A DNA stretch of 64,000 nucleotides from Larus michahellis. Taxonomy: Eukaryota > Chordata > Aves > Charadriiformes > Laridae. Positions 35,931 to 47,800 of the stretch are shown here, piece by piece. Made by a program: the position numbers and the translations under genes. Numbering within the stretch: position 1 is the first letter of the stretch; each line of letters starts with the position of its first letter. The DNA is taken from NCBI RefSeq assembly GCF_964199755.1, contig NC_133898.1, positions 127,284,224 through 127,348,223 of the forward strand, read 5' to 3'. A model generated the notes under the pieces. It saw only the letters and a program-made list of their open reading frames with translations, had not been told where the DNA came from and did no database searches.

Positions 35931-37100
35931 GAATAGAGTAGACTATTTCACTTAGAAAGCACCTACAATGATCATCTAGTCCAACCGCCTGACCACTTTA
36001 TGGCTGACCAAAACTTAAAGCATGTTGTTAAGGGCATCATCCAAATGCCTCTTAAAAACTGACAGGCTTGGGGCATCGACCACCTCCCCAGGAAACCTGT
36101 TCTAATATTTGACCACCTCCTCAGTAAAGAAATGCTTCCCAACGTCCAGTCTAAACCTCCCGTGGTGCAGCTGTGAACCACTCCCATGTGTTCTATCACT
36201 GGATTCCAAGGAGAAGAGCTCAGCACCTCTGTCTCCATGTCCCTCCTCAGGAAGCTGCAGAGAGTAATGAGGTCACCCCTCAGCCTCCTTTTCCCCAGAC
36301 TAGACAAGCCCAAAGTCCTTAGCTGCTCCTCATAGGACATGCCTTCCAGCCCTTTCACCAGCTTTGTTACCCTCCTCTGGACGCATCCAAGGACCTCCTT
36401 AAGTTGTGGGCCCCAGAACTGCACACAGTACTCAAGGCAAGGCCACAGCAACGCTGTCTACAGCAGGATAATCCCCTCTTTTGACAGGCTGGTTATACTG
36501 TGCTGATGCACCCCAGGATGCAATTTGCCCTCTTGGCTGCCAGGGCACACTGCTGGCTCCTGTTGAGCCTGCTTTTGACCAGCACCCCAGATCCCTTTCT
36601 GCCAGGCTGCCCTTCAGCCACTTCTCTCCCATTTCATACTTGTGCCCAGAGTTACTGCATCCTAGGTGCAGAGTCTGGCTTTTTAACTTGTCAAATTTCA
36701 TCCCATTAATCATAGCAGAGTGCTCCAGTCTATCTAGATCTCTCTGCAAGGCTTCCTGTCCCTCAAAAACACCTCTCAGTTTGGTATCATCAGCAAATTT
36801 GTTAGTGGTGCATTCAATTCCTTTATCCAGATCATTGATAAATATATTGAACAGAACTGGCCTTAGAATTGAACCCTGAGGAACACTGCTGGTGACCAGT
36901 TGCCACGCAGATGTAGCCCCATTCACTACAACCCTTTGAGCTCTGCCCTTCAGCCAGTTCTTCACCCAGCGCACCACAAACCTACTCATCCCACAGAATG
37001 CATCTTGTCCAGAAGGATGTTGTAAGGGTCAGTATCAAATGCCTTACTAAAATCCAGAAAAACTACATTTACCACCTTCCTTTCATCCACTAGGTGGGTG
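35931..37100 (-). mobile_element. CR1 LINE, minus strand, inserted inside an older CR1
   Basis: A 5'-truncated CR1 read on the minus strand, from the RT motif FLDFSKAFDT (37026-37070) to its 3' end at 35931. The 3' end is of the ATTCTA type (AGAATAGAGTAGACTATTTC at 35930-35949 on the plus strand) with GATCATCTAGTCCAACC next to it, a CR1 class I associate with non-galliform birds. It interrupts another minus-strand CR1: the flanking halves at 35290-35930 and 37101-37515 join into one continuous CR1 order when this copy is removed. TTTTA occurs on both sides (35926-35930 and 37101-37105) and may be a short target duplication. Confidence 0.9.
36432..37070 (-). pseudogene. CR1 ORF2 remnant with RT catalytic motif
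   Basis: Degraded reverse transcriptase of the inserted CR1. The minus-strand open frame 36989-36432 encodes WVKNWLKGRAQRVVVNG, then [20 protein letters not shown] and FADDTKL (residues 65-71 of that frame, about 36797-36777). An upstream block reading VFLDFSKAFDT lies at 37070-37026. Downstream of the open frame, similarity continues in other frames (for example the ORF at 36451-35972 contains [30 protein letters not shown]), so the coding sequence carries frameshifts. The usual LGP after the PQGS motif reads LRP. Endonuclease and N-terminal RT are missing through 5' truncation. Confidence 0.85.
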
Positions 37101-37515
37101 TTTTACTTCCTTTATGTTGGGTGGACTATTCCTGAGGTTGGAGGTGGTGATCTGTGAAAATCAATCATTTCTCCTGTACCCATTTTTTTTCCCTTAGAAT
37201 GGTCTCCCATAGGGTTCTTTCAAGCTGGTCCATGAAAAGGCCAAAGTCTGCTCTCTTGGAGCCCAGTGCCACGACGGTACTTTTTGCCTGACGCCTCCTT
37301 TTTGGGATCCTGAACTCCACCATTGCATGGCTGTCACCATCCATCCCATCCCCTTACTTCCTTGCAAGTATGAGGTCCAGTATGAAGAATATGCCTCTGC
37401 TGATCAGCTTTTCAGTCATCTGAGTCAGGAAATTATCCTCAATGCACTCGAGAAACCTCCTGTACTTCTTGTGCCTTGCTGTGTTGCACTGGTTAAAGTC
37501 CCCTATTGATCCCAC
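37101..37515 (-). mobile_element. Older CR1 LINE, 5'-side half of the split copy (endonuclease C-terminus)
   Basis: Minus-strand CR1 sequence from the C-terminal part of the endonuclease domain. The frame ending at 37354 contains GDFNQCNTARHKKYRRFLE and LTQMTEKLISRGIFFILDLI, matching the usual CR1 GDFNHP...RRFLEC...DLVLTNK order. Below it, residues equivalent to MVEFRI and ADFGLF (plus-strand GGCCAAAGTCTGCTCTC at 37239-37255) follow. The segment stops at 37101, where the inserted CR1 begins, and resumes at 35930. The asparagine and aspartate of the GDFN motif are kept, but the frame is broken around this piece. Confidence 0.82.
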
Positions 37516-40500
37516 CCTAAGAGAGTTGTCGATGAAAATGAAGATGCCTGACCATTTTTGAGGCATTTTCTTCTTCGTAGACCATAAAGAAAGCCTAAAT
37601 GATGGATTTTTGCTCATGAATTAACATGTAGACAACTAAAACTGGGTGAAGTAATACCACCCTGAAAGTGTATGTACCGGTGTACATGGACCTTCCAAGT
37701 CTCTACACTTACACATTACTGGCAAACCCTCATTTCAGCTTCTTTTGATAAAGATGAACTGAGTAAATGTGGCACAAGGAGGGACAGACACTATATGTCA
37801 AGGATTCCTTAACTTGTTTGAATGATATTGCTCAAAAAAGAAAGGGTAAAAAATAGTGGGGATTACAGAAGAAACAGCAGCCTCATGAGAATTTCTAATA
37901 TTGTGCTGTGTCAAGTAGGTTGAGTAACCTTTGGACAAGGAACCGCAGGAACAGAGTGAACAACCAAGGAACTAGTCTTGCCTTTGCGTATGGCATTGGT
38001 AAGACTAACATCAGTCCACCAGGTCCACTTACACTGTCTGCCTCTTAGAAGGATATTAAAAATTGGACATGGTTCAGAGAGAAGTCTTACACTGAGATAA
38101 TTAAGAGGCTCATTTTGGCTAATTGTCTGCAAAGAAGATTGCAAAGACTTTCATTGAGTTTCTGTGTTTCTTAAATAAAATAGCAGGTATTAGGTAAACC
38201 TTTTTAACAAAGGAAAATACTAGAGGGGTCTGGTATTAAGAAGCTGAAGTTAGATAAGCAGGAAACAAAAAGACAGGACCAATGTTTAGCACAACCAAGA
38301 CATGACAGCAAACATGAAACACGTGGCGTGAATGCCTCCATTTTTGATACTTTCATACAAAGAAAGAATGGCTTACCAAGGGATATGGTTTAGCCAGAAA
38401 TGGATAATTAGGCTCCAAACAGATGTTAATAGGTAAAACTTTATCACCTCTTTTACACAGAAAATTAGATTCAACAATCAAATGTGGGTTTTTTTCTGTC
38501 TATAAAAATATGTGATTGCTTCCAGAGTCAGAGCAGGGATTTCATGTTGTTTGCAGAGGAAAGACGTTGGCAAATGAGCAGCCACAGGAAAATCTGCCAT
38601 GAGAGAATCTCCATTAGAGGGCTTCTTGTGTTCTGTAGGAGGCTGTAATGTCTCTGGGGAACAGACACATTATCTAACATATATCTAAGAAGCATGTATT
38701 ACCATGTTTCCTTAGACCTTGCAAAGCTTGAAAATAAACACGATTCCTAATTTTTAGTGGTGCCAGAAGCCCTAGACAGGCCCTTGTGTTGTTCTAATTT
38801 AGTTACCTTCTACTGAAAGGTTGGATTTCAGGCACCACACTCACAAGAAGACATGAACATTGTGCAAGGTTACAGAAAAAAAGAGTTTAAAATCATGGTG
38901 CATTCTGCACATTAATGTTAGAAAATACTTCTTTGTGATTTCTGTTGGTCATTTTGGTCTCATGTTTTTAAGTCCTTATTAGAAAAGGAAAAGGAGAAAC
39001 GGGAGAGGAAAAAAAAAGGGCAAAAAAATGAAGAGAGAAAATGTTCTGTTATGCTGAGCCCCTTTTCATGATAATTTAGTCTCAGAGTCATTTCCAGTCA
39101 CAGGCACAGCAAATACTGTCACTATCAGATCTTGATTCACTGCCATTTATCTTCCGCACCAGAAGGAGACGGCTTTGGTTGGACATGCACAGTGTCAAAA
39201 TGCTTAGCAAATTATTCTGATCTTTTTTATCTCTTCAACAGCTTTTTGGTCTTTCAACAGCTCATTCAGTAGAGAAGAATCAGGAATTTTTCCCATCTGT
39301 TGTAAAAAGGAAATGATTTTCAACCTGCAAATAATTTCAGACTTGGTAGAAGGACAGAGACTGTGATGTGTCCCTGTTAATGTGCCAATATTTGACATTC
39401 TTTCCCCATTCTTAGGGTGCTTTACAGCAGATTTTTTATTTTTATTTTTTTAACTACAGAATGGAATCATTGAATACGCGCTTGCAAATAGCAGTAAAAT
39501 TGTATATTTTACAGAGCGGACATTCATTGTGTATAGCATGTAACAAAAATCTGTAGTAGCATACAAACATCCTTATCTTATAAAAGAGAAAAATGACATC
39601 CTGAAAAATGTAAATTCTGTGCCATAGCACAGGCCAACAGCATGCCCAGGTGAGAAAATGAAGGTCAGACTTCTCTATTTTAAGGTATTTTTAGGTATCT
39701 CCAATGCAGATCTGCACCTTCTATGTATGAGTGAACCACCACAGATTCACACTGTATTTAAAGGAGAAAAACAGATTGCAACTATGCCTCATATGAAAGT
39801 AAATATTTAATATATTTTTTTAATCCACTAGGTTGCAATCTTGTATGATAGTAGCTTCTTGAGCATGTGCAGAAATGCAGCATAGCAGGACATGAAGACT
39901 AAAATTCATATCGCCCAATGAATGAAGGAGCCTCACCAATATTCTGACCTATGGCTAAAATGGAAACTCGGAAATGCTGCAATCAGCATTTACATTTACC
40001 AGTATTTAAAAAAAAAAAAAAAGAAGCCCTGAGATGCCGCTATTATGGTCCATGCCCCATCTCTGAGGCATTTCTACAACATTTCAGCACAGAGCAGTGG
40101 ATTTCAGGCATTGAACTTTCCCAGGAAAATAGACAGCACTTCTTTGCCCTTCATGGGGTGGCATTAGGGGTTATTTCCGAATTATATGGTATTATGGCAG
40201 GTAAAGGTGAAAATTATTCCATAATATAAAGTCCCACCATTTTTAGGCCCAGTGATTATTTCTCTGAGGGTTTTTAGATCTGGTCTTGAACACATCAGTC
40301 AGCCAGGGTGGAGAAAAACTTACAAATGACATGAGCAGTCATGCCAGTCAAAGCAAGCAAACTGCAAACAGTTCACAGGAATAAAAACATTTATTCCTGC
40401 TGGTTGGCAAATAGTGAATGTTTTATTTTTATCTTTTTTTTTGGAGAAACCAGGATCAGTGTGTGAATGATGCGTGAGCAGCAATAACCCCACAGTGTTT

Positions 40501-40700
40501 GTTGCTTTGTCCTATTTCCTTTGAGTAATCCAGTCTTCTGGAAGTTGGCTCCCATTGAAATGCCATGGGAAAAGAATACTGCAACACAGGATACTGCACT
40601 ACATTACCTCTTTAAAAAGAAAATGAATTTGCTGTTAGGGGCCAAACTGTTTATGCTAGCTAGAGGACGCTTTTTCTTAGAAGTTTTTCCTCTAAGCCAG
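37516..40700. other. Gene-free AT-rich sequence
   Basis: No exon or transposon was recognised beyond the CR1 nest. A/T homopolymers are scattered at about 39010, 39430 and 40008. Confidence 0.55.
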
Positions 40701-40770
40701 GTCCTCAGCTGGTATAAATCTGAGCAGCTCTGTTTAAATTAATAGAGTTACACAGATTTACATGATCCAG
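40701..40770. repeat. Old self-complementary dispersed repeat (GGTATAAATCTG type)
   Basis: GTCCTCAGCTGGTATAAATC at 40701-40720 and GAGTTACACAGATTTACATG at 40745-40764 form the two arms of an imperfect palindrome. They match a dispersed element that I recognise from bird and reptile DNA, in which a GCTGGTGTAAATC arm mirrors GATTTACACCAGC. No name is assigned. Confidence 0.5.
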
Positions 40771-43700
40771 CTGCTTGATTTCAGGTAAATGGCTCCTGTT
40801 AGAAGGCGATTTTTGGTATCAGGGTATAAATCCTTGACCCACACTGAGTCAAGTACAGAAAAATCAATAACGATCATTTTTCTTTTTTTTTTTTCATTTC
40901 ATGTACAAGGAAGGGGAAAAAAAGAAGCAAATGAGATCTGCAATTAAATATATATAGTCCACAAGGAGGTTTACAAAAAGAAATGAGTGAGACGGATAGA
41001 AAGAGAAACAGAGTACATATTGAAACAGTGTGCCCTATTTGCTGAATGCAGTCTTTGTGAAGACGAACGGATCAGAAAAAAACTGGAAGCTACAGTGCTC
41101 TGTTTATCCAAAAATAAAATATTGCATAGGTCAAGCAAGCACAATGTAATCTTCCCCCACTTTTACTGCATCTCAGCCTTGACCTGAAAAGACAACTCTC
41201 TAATGTGCTGAAAGCCTTTCAGGTTCCCATTCCAAGCAGGGACTGACAGCTTTCCTGAGCTATGCCAGAAATAAGATAGACTTTCAAAAATTAATCAAGA
41301 TCCAATTTAACAAGAGCTTGAGCACACATGTACCCTTCTTTTACCCTTAAAGCTAGGCACTCACTTATATAGCTTACTAAATTAGTGTGAATTAAAAAAA
41401 AAAAAATAAAAAATATCCCAAACTGAGAGAAATCCCGTGGGAGAAAGTTTCCAGTTACATTATACAGAAATGTTCCCAAATTTAATTTGAATCAGTTTTA
41501 TCTTCTCCCATCCCTTTTATTCTTCTATAAAAAGTGGTAAAAGTGCTCCTTTAGTAGTGTGAAAAAAATAATCAAACTGCAGTTCAAAACCACTGACAAT
41601 CAGCACAGTCCTTACTTTCATTAAGAAAGAAGTGTGTATGTGGATTTAGTGAAAGATAGCAAATGTTGGAGCCATATTAGGCTATTTTTAATTCAGAACA
41701 AATTTTCTGAGTAATTTATAACCTTGTGATGGCAAAAATCACATTGCTTAAGAAAGCTTGCTGAGACCATCATGCTCATTTCTCTTAGCTGTGTTTACAG
41801 TTATCTTCCCAGAACATATGGTTATTCATTCATTCTTGTCTGATCAAACTCAGTTTCGATCTGACCTTCGAAATAACAGGCTAATATCCCTTTCATTCAG
41901 AACTCTAAAAACCCTGATCTTTCTGAAAACTGTCAAGCAGAACGAATACTACCAACAGGTGAATCTCAAAAGTTTCGCAACTTCTTTTGGGTAAATGTTC
42001 AAAAAAAACATGACTCATAGAAAAATTGGGTACAACCCCACCAGTGAGTTCAACTGTGCCAATATATCTATCAGTGTAGGGATTCACTGGGGGAAGAGGG
42101 ACATGGCTGAAATTATCCCAACTATCCAAGCTGTCGTCGTGGATTTGAAAACTGGTCCCTTGGGTCATAAAAGGGCCTGTGGCCCTCACTGATTTATTGT
42201 ACTTGTGTATCTGCTCTTCTGACTTTGACAAGAAACAAGCATGAAAACATAAAGCACGTGAAAATAACAGAAATAAATTAGTTTCATTTGCCTTGCATTG
42301 TATTTTATTTAAGAATATAGGCAAAAAAGGCAGTGCTGTTGAAGTAATTTTTCTAATTTGTCTGGTTTTCTTTGGACCAACTTTAAAAAGAGGATACATT
42401 TGTCGCAGTACTTCTTCTACCAGGCAAAGCTTGAATATCCTCACACAGACTGGAAAAAAAAACAACAACTCTTGAAACAAAAACTTTATGTAAGAAGAAA
42501 AGCTCAACTACTTCTTGGTATTTTTTGGTTTAATTCTATAGGATCAACGTTCATCATCTAGGATAGCGTGTGCTGTGCCTCATTTCCCCATATTAGTGTT
42601 ATGGAACATGATTTAGGAGGCTCAGCACGCATTCGTAGTGGTCCTCCACCTTTCGCTCCTCCCCATTTCTTGCCTGTCTCTCTGACAGGACATGGCATGA
42701 GCAGCACTGGTGATAAGAGAAGACCCGCAGAAGCTGTAAACCATTGAGCAAACTGAAGAAATATCAGTTACAAAATTCATTGCTAATGTTTTTCTAGGAA
42801 AAAGTTTATACCACCTTGATTTTTCATGTTGCTCTATTACAGCCAAGATAATTGTTGACACATACAAAAAAAACCACCAAAAAACCAACAAAAACAACCG
42901 ACTAAAAACCCCCCAAAAGGCAAAGAAGATAAATAGTGTTAAAAGCAAATCATTACCAGGCATAACTCCTTATGCTGTTGCTGAAATCATACCTGTATCC
43001 ACATTATTAAATATTGATACTGGGATCCAGAGGCAACCACTGAGACACAAAGCTCTGGAAAGCAAATAGGGACAGAGAAGTAACAGAGGGTGATGGATGC
43101 AATGTCAGAGAGGGTAGGTGTTTCCTGAGCCTGCCACTACTTTTTCCTAAGAAAGCTTCAGGTTTGGGGCTGTGGTTGAAAAATTTGCTCAGTGCTTGGA
43201 AAGAGTGAAAAAAGACTTGAGGTGTATTGGTGCTGGGCATGGGAAAAACTGGGCTTGGAGTGTCCAAACTGGCTGGCTCTATAATTTTCCAAAGTCTGTG
43301 TTGAATAGTGAACACCCAAACACACACCAGTGTTCAAGCACCTTCTTAAGACACACTTCTGTAATAACTGCAAGAAGAAAAACAAAGAAAAAAAAGATAA
43401 AAACTTAAAAACTTAAAGAACATAAGCCCTCAGTTTATTTTCTCCCCAGACTGTCTCAGCTTCCTTCAGGTCCAAATTTTCTGTTTCTCTGGACAGGAAC
43501 TGCCTTTTTCTACTGCCTCATGTCCTGCATTATTGACTTTTAAAAACCCTTAAAAAATCCAATGGTCAAATCACTTATTTAAATGCTCAAATTAATTACC
43601 ATAAAATATCAGATTAACATCTCTATGGGTGTTTGATCTTCAGCAGAAAGGACTTTTCCTCCTTGAGTTTGTGAATATGAAACTTGTATCCTGCAGCTGT

Positions 43701-44160
43701 GAAGAGTGGCCCAGAGACTGCTCTGCAATGGGGCAAACACACCATCCTTTGTTCCATAAACATTTAAAAAGAGAATAAAGTATCTAGGTTGTTGTTTTTT
43801 TTTTTTTCTAAGATATGTAGGTAGAAATTACAAACAGAGCAAACAAAACTCAGTACAGGAATAAAAAGAACATTTATGTACTAAAAAAAAAGATTAAAAC
43901 TTCATGGGCACAAAATGATGAATTTGAAGTTCTCTCTAACACCTCCAATCACCCCAGAAAATGAAACGCAGAGACGTGCACCCAAGCACAAAGGCTGGAA
44001 ACTCTTTGGATCTGGTCCCGCTCCTAATGACAGGAGTTTCTCTCCTCTAACTGCACAGGATGGGGCCCCTTCATTATCTTTCAACCAGCCGATAATTAGC
44101 AACTTTCGTAACAATCATGTCAGATGAGCAGCCTGGGGAAGGGAAAGGAATCTATTATGT
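40771..44160. other. Gene-free sequence holding the longest non-repeat open frame
   Basis: Mostly AT-rich with A/C-rich tracts near 42866-42915. The minus strand is open from 42507 to 41905 (200 codons). Its translation has no signal peptide, membrane pattern or domain that I recognise, and nothing marks exons or a promoter around it. It is not called as a gene. Confidence 0.45.
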
Positions 44161-44530
44161 GGCCGGGGCCTTCTGTCTGCCCGATCTTTTAAGCAGATTG
44201 AAGTGGGGCGGCCGTCGCGCACAACCGCCCCAGGTAAGGCAGCGCGGGGCTCCTGGGGGTTATCAAACCGGCCAGGGCTTTCAGGCAGAGCAAAGCCTTC
44301 CGCCGGGGAAGGTCCTCCCAAGTGCTGGCACCGCATCTCCAGGATTATCCCCACCGCACTAACGTATCATCTGGCTTTAAACTTCACCCCCTCTGGCAAA
44401 GTATATACTCAAAATGCTGCTCCCCCCTCCCTCGTTTCCCCAGCCCTTCTTATCCTTTAGTCCCGTCTTCCCCCTGTTCCCGAGCAGCCACGGGCTGCGG
44501 CCGGCACCACTGCCAAGCACCGGGCTGGAT
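44161..44530. promoter_or_regulatory. CpG-rich segment, candidate small CpG island
   Basis: Seen: about 370 bp that is GC-rich and holds roughly twenty or more CpG dinucleotides, including a dense stretch at 44206-44228 (GGGCGGCCGTCGCGC). The surrounding tens of kilobases are AT-rich and CpG-poor. A TATA-like GTATATAC occurs at 44401-44408, and a consensus splice donor CAG|GTAAGG at 44231-44239. Known: in vertebrates such islands often mark promoters or enhancers. Inference: a distal promoter, the first exon of an unrecognised transcript, or a developmental enhancer. No protein could be recognised in the overlapping open frames. Confidence 0.45.
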
Positions 44531-44559
44531 TAGCTGCAAGCCAATAGCTGGGGGTCAGG

Positions 44560-44800
44560 ATTAAGAGGCCAGCATGCACTTTAATACAAGCTGCCTATAA
44601 TTAATGGCATTATTAATAGCTTGACTGAAAAATTCATTAAAAAATCCATTAAAAATAAATACCCTTTTACAAAAGGCATTGCCTTGGGTAAGAAAAACAG
44701 AAAAAAAGATAAAGGAAAATTGATTGGTGGTTTTCAGTTCACAGAAAGACAGACCATAGTTCAAGCTGATTAAAATTGAACATTTTAGATTAAGCACCCT
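44560..44800. promoter_or_regulatory. TAAT-rich segment beside the CpG-rich stretch, possible conserved element
   Basis: Directly after the CpG-rich stretch, the sequence turns AT-rich with clustered homeodomain-type cores: ATAATTAATGG and CATTATTAATAGC (44595-44619), then two ATTCATTAAAAAATCC / CATTAAAAATAAAT units. It is not a recognisable transposon or simple repeat. The idea of a homeobox-bound element is inference from motif density only. Confidence 0.3.
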
Positions 44801-47800
44801 TGCCAAAATATTCTCTGTAGTTACCCAATATGAAAATATTATGAGATGTCACGTTTTACATTTTTTATATGTGAAGGTTTCAAGCATAAGACACATCCAC
44901 CAGGCGCGCACGCACTCAGATGCGCACACGTATGTGTGCCTGTGCTCATACCTGTAGGTAACTTCTTTCTGAGATATTTTTTCTCCCTCAGGAGCAGCAA
45001 GACTCCTCCTGCATCAGAGGTTAACTGTAAGTGATAAACTCTGAGACTCTACTGCAGAGAGTGTTTTCAAATGCTGCAGAGATCCCCGCCAGCAGGTATC
45101 TTCACCTCTCCCTTTCCAGGACTAATTGTTGCATCTACAGGGAAAAAAAAAAAAAAAAAAGAAAAAGAAAAGGAAAAACATCAAATATAAAATGGGTGTC
45201 ATTTCAATGCAGGTGTGGCTTCTCTTCCGATTTCACTTCCCAGTGCTCATCAGCATTTTGAGTGCACAGACCAGGAAAGAAAAAAAGCAGATAAAACTGA
45301 TTCTCATTTATACCGAGGCCTCTTGACACCTCTCTGCTAGTGCAAAAAGCCATTAGAGTGAGGAAAACCATAATTTTTCCCATTTTAAACTCCCCTTTAT
45401 GCTGCCTGACTGCTGTACCGCAGATTCAGACTAAATGAGGGACAGACCCAGAAGGGACCTTGAACTTTGCTTCCAAATCCTCCTTCTCTGAAATGAATCT
45501 CATAAAGTTATGGATGAGACTATATAGCAGAAATCCTGACTTATTTTTCTTACCGCCAGCACTGAAACCTGAAATCCCATGTACAGTCTCAAAGCAGACA
45601 CTGATCTATAACTCAATACATAAAGAACATGCTTGGACACCACCAGGCCATTTCTAAACCACCAGCTTCTCTGTGCTTTAATAACAGCCATGTTATTTAC
45701 TCCAGCAGGATAATGTGCGAAGGATTATACCAGACCTAGTGTCCAAATAGTGGCTGACTGTCACCAAAACAAGATACTGGAGTGAAAAAGAAGCTCTGAC
45801 AGAGTAAACTCCTAACCCTCAAGAACCACAGCTTTGCTTAAATTGGCCAAATAATCATAAGGTACAGCAGGGTCCTCTTTCCTTTTCTCTAAACAGGAGC
45901 TGGTTAAGGGTGTAAAACCCAATTATTGCTTCTTCTGCCAACCTTGTGGATGGTCTCTGCATCACTGCTCTGCAATCAGCATTACCTCTGCCAGACGATA
46001 ACGCAAGTTCACTTTCCATCACTGTTACGCTGAAGATACAGAGGCTGACTCATGTGTTAGTGTCTCGGTTGCTGTTGCTATCTGTTGGACATCCAGTGTG
46101 GAGTATCAGTGAGCTCTCTCACACTTCATCCCAGGAAGGCAGAAATATTAATCCTTGGCTCCGCATTCCTTCTTGGCTCCTTGTGTTGCCAGCTGTTACG
46201 TTTAATGGCCATCAAACTGTTTGTGCCTCCGAATTAAAAGTCTCCTGGAGGCTATGTTAGATCCCGCCTTTTCTCTTGAGAAACATAGCGATTCTATGCT
46301 TAGATCGCCCTTGTGCTGTCTAATGAATACGGCTAAGTTGTTTTCGAGGCTGCAGCAGTGTTTTTTGCCCTTAACTACATGTAACAAGCAGTAAAAATTT
46401 CACTCCAGGACTAAACTTTCCCAGAAGATATTGTAACAGACAAATGTTGTAAGATCCTATAACTGGTCTACTGTTTGTTGTCAAGTCACTCTGGTTCTTT
46501 GATCAACGCTGTTATTTTACACTATTAGGGAAATGTGAAAACAGCATGAAGTGGGGACTGGCAAAACCCATGCCTCCTCTCCCCCCCAGTTCTATTTTTA
46601 ACATTATAAGATGCATTAGGTGGAACCTCTGAGAACTGGGTGCTCAGGACTCAGGGACAGAGTTCTCACCCCCAAGCAAAACAAGGCACAAAATGGGGTA
46701 CCTTCTGTGGTTGCATATCTGTGTGTTTTACATGCAGCTTTGCAGATTTGCAATCACAAGGCTGTTTCATAAACTGCTCATTAAAAAAAGAAAAACAAAA
46801 AAAACCAACAAAACAACAGGTGAGGAAACCTACTGAAATCTAAATGTTTGATAGGAATGAATGTATTTATTTGAAAAATTCTGGGTTTCAATATAAAAAA
46901 TAGTCAAGTCAACTTCAAAGTGATCAAGATTAAAGCTTTTCACTTTCAGTTTTCAATTTTCACTTCATAATTTCCAGTGAACTAAAATAGATCGACTATG
47001 GTGATATTTTTTCATGTAAATATTGAAAAATGATCTATATTTTAGAATTTTAATCCCTTGTTTTTAAACACAAAATGTTTCAGTGACCAATTGAAATGGT
47101 CCAAAGACCAATGTTTCAATGTCAATCATCTGCTATCGTATCTGGCTTCCTTTAACATGTTGGTTTCGCAGGTCATTTAGAAAGAGAATTTAACTTGAGT
47201 ATGAAATTTTCCTCTCTGCAATAGTCCAGCACAAGTCCCGTTCATTCCCAGTAGATGTTGATCAAGCTGATCTTGTTTTGGTAGTACAATCTAAAAAAAT
47301 CATTTCTCAGTGAGCTACAACCACCTCCAGTGGTAGAAATCAGCCACCCACTAAAAGGCCATGGCCGCGCCATGCAGTTTTAGGGAAGAAAGAGAATATG
47401 GCAGTTGGCAAAATGATAGTGCTAATTTAAAGCTAATTCTGTATACTGACATCTGGCAATCATACTTCTATCCTTCTAAAAAATGGTACTGAACATTTTC
47501 TAAACCAAAATATTAGAGGTGATATTCTGCCTAAAAACTACCCTTCAGAAATCATAAGCTCGTAGTTCATTACCAGCATATGAAGAAGAGCGTTTCCACT
47601 GAGAAATGCTCTATGCGCCTCTGTCATTGCTCTGTGCTTCCAGGATCCAGCCACCTTTAAAATTAGCTCTGGTACCTCTGCATGATTCCTGCTGATCTTC
47701 TGGATTTCCCCCATAATGTTTCATTCGTTCTGGCAACCCTATTTTATCAGACATTACCGTATGAATTTTCTCATCCTGAAGTAGATATCTGAATTTAAAA

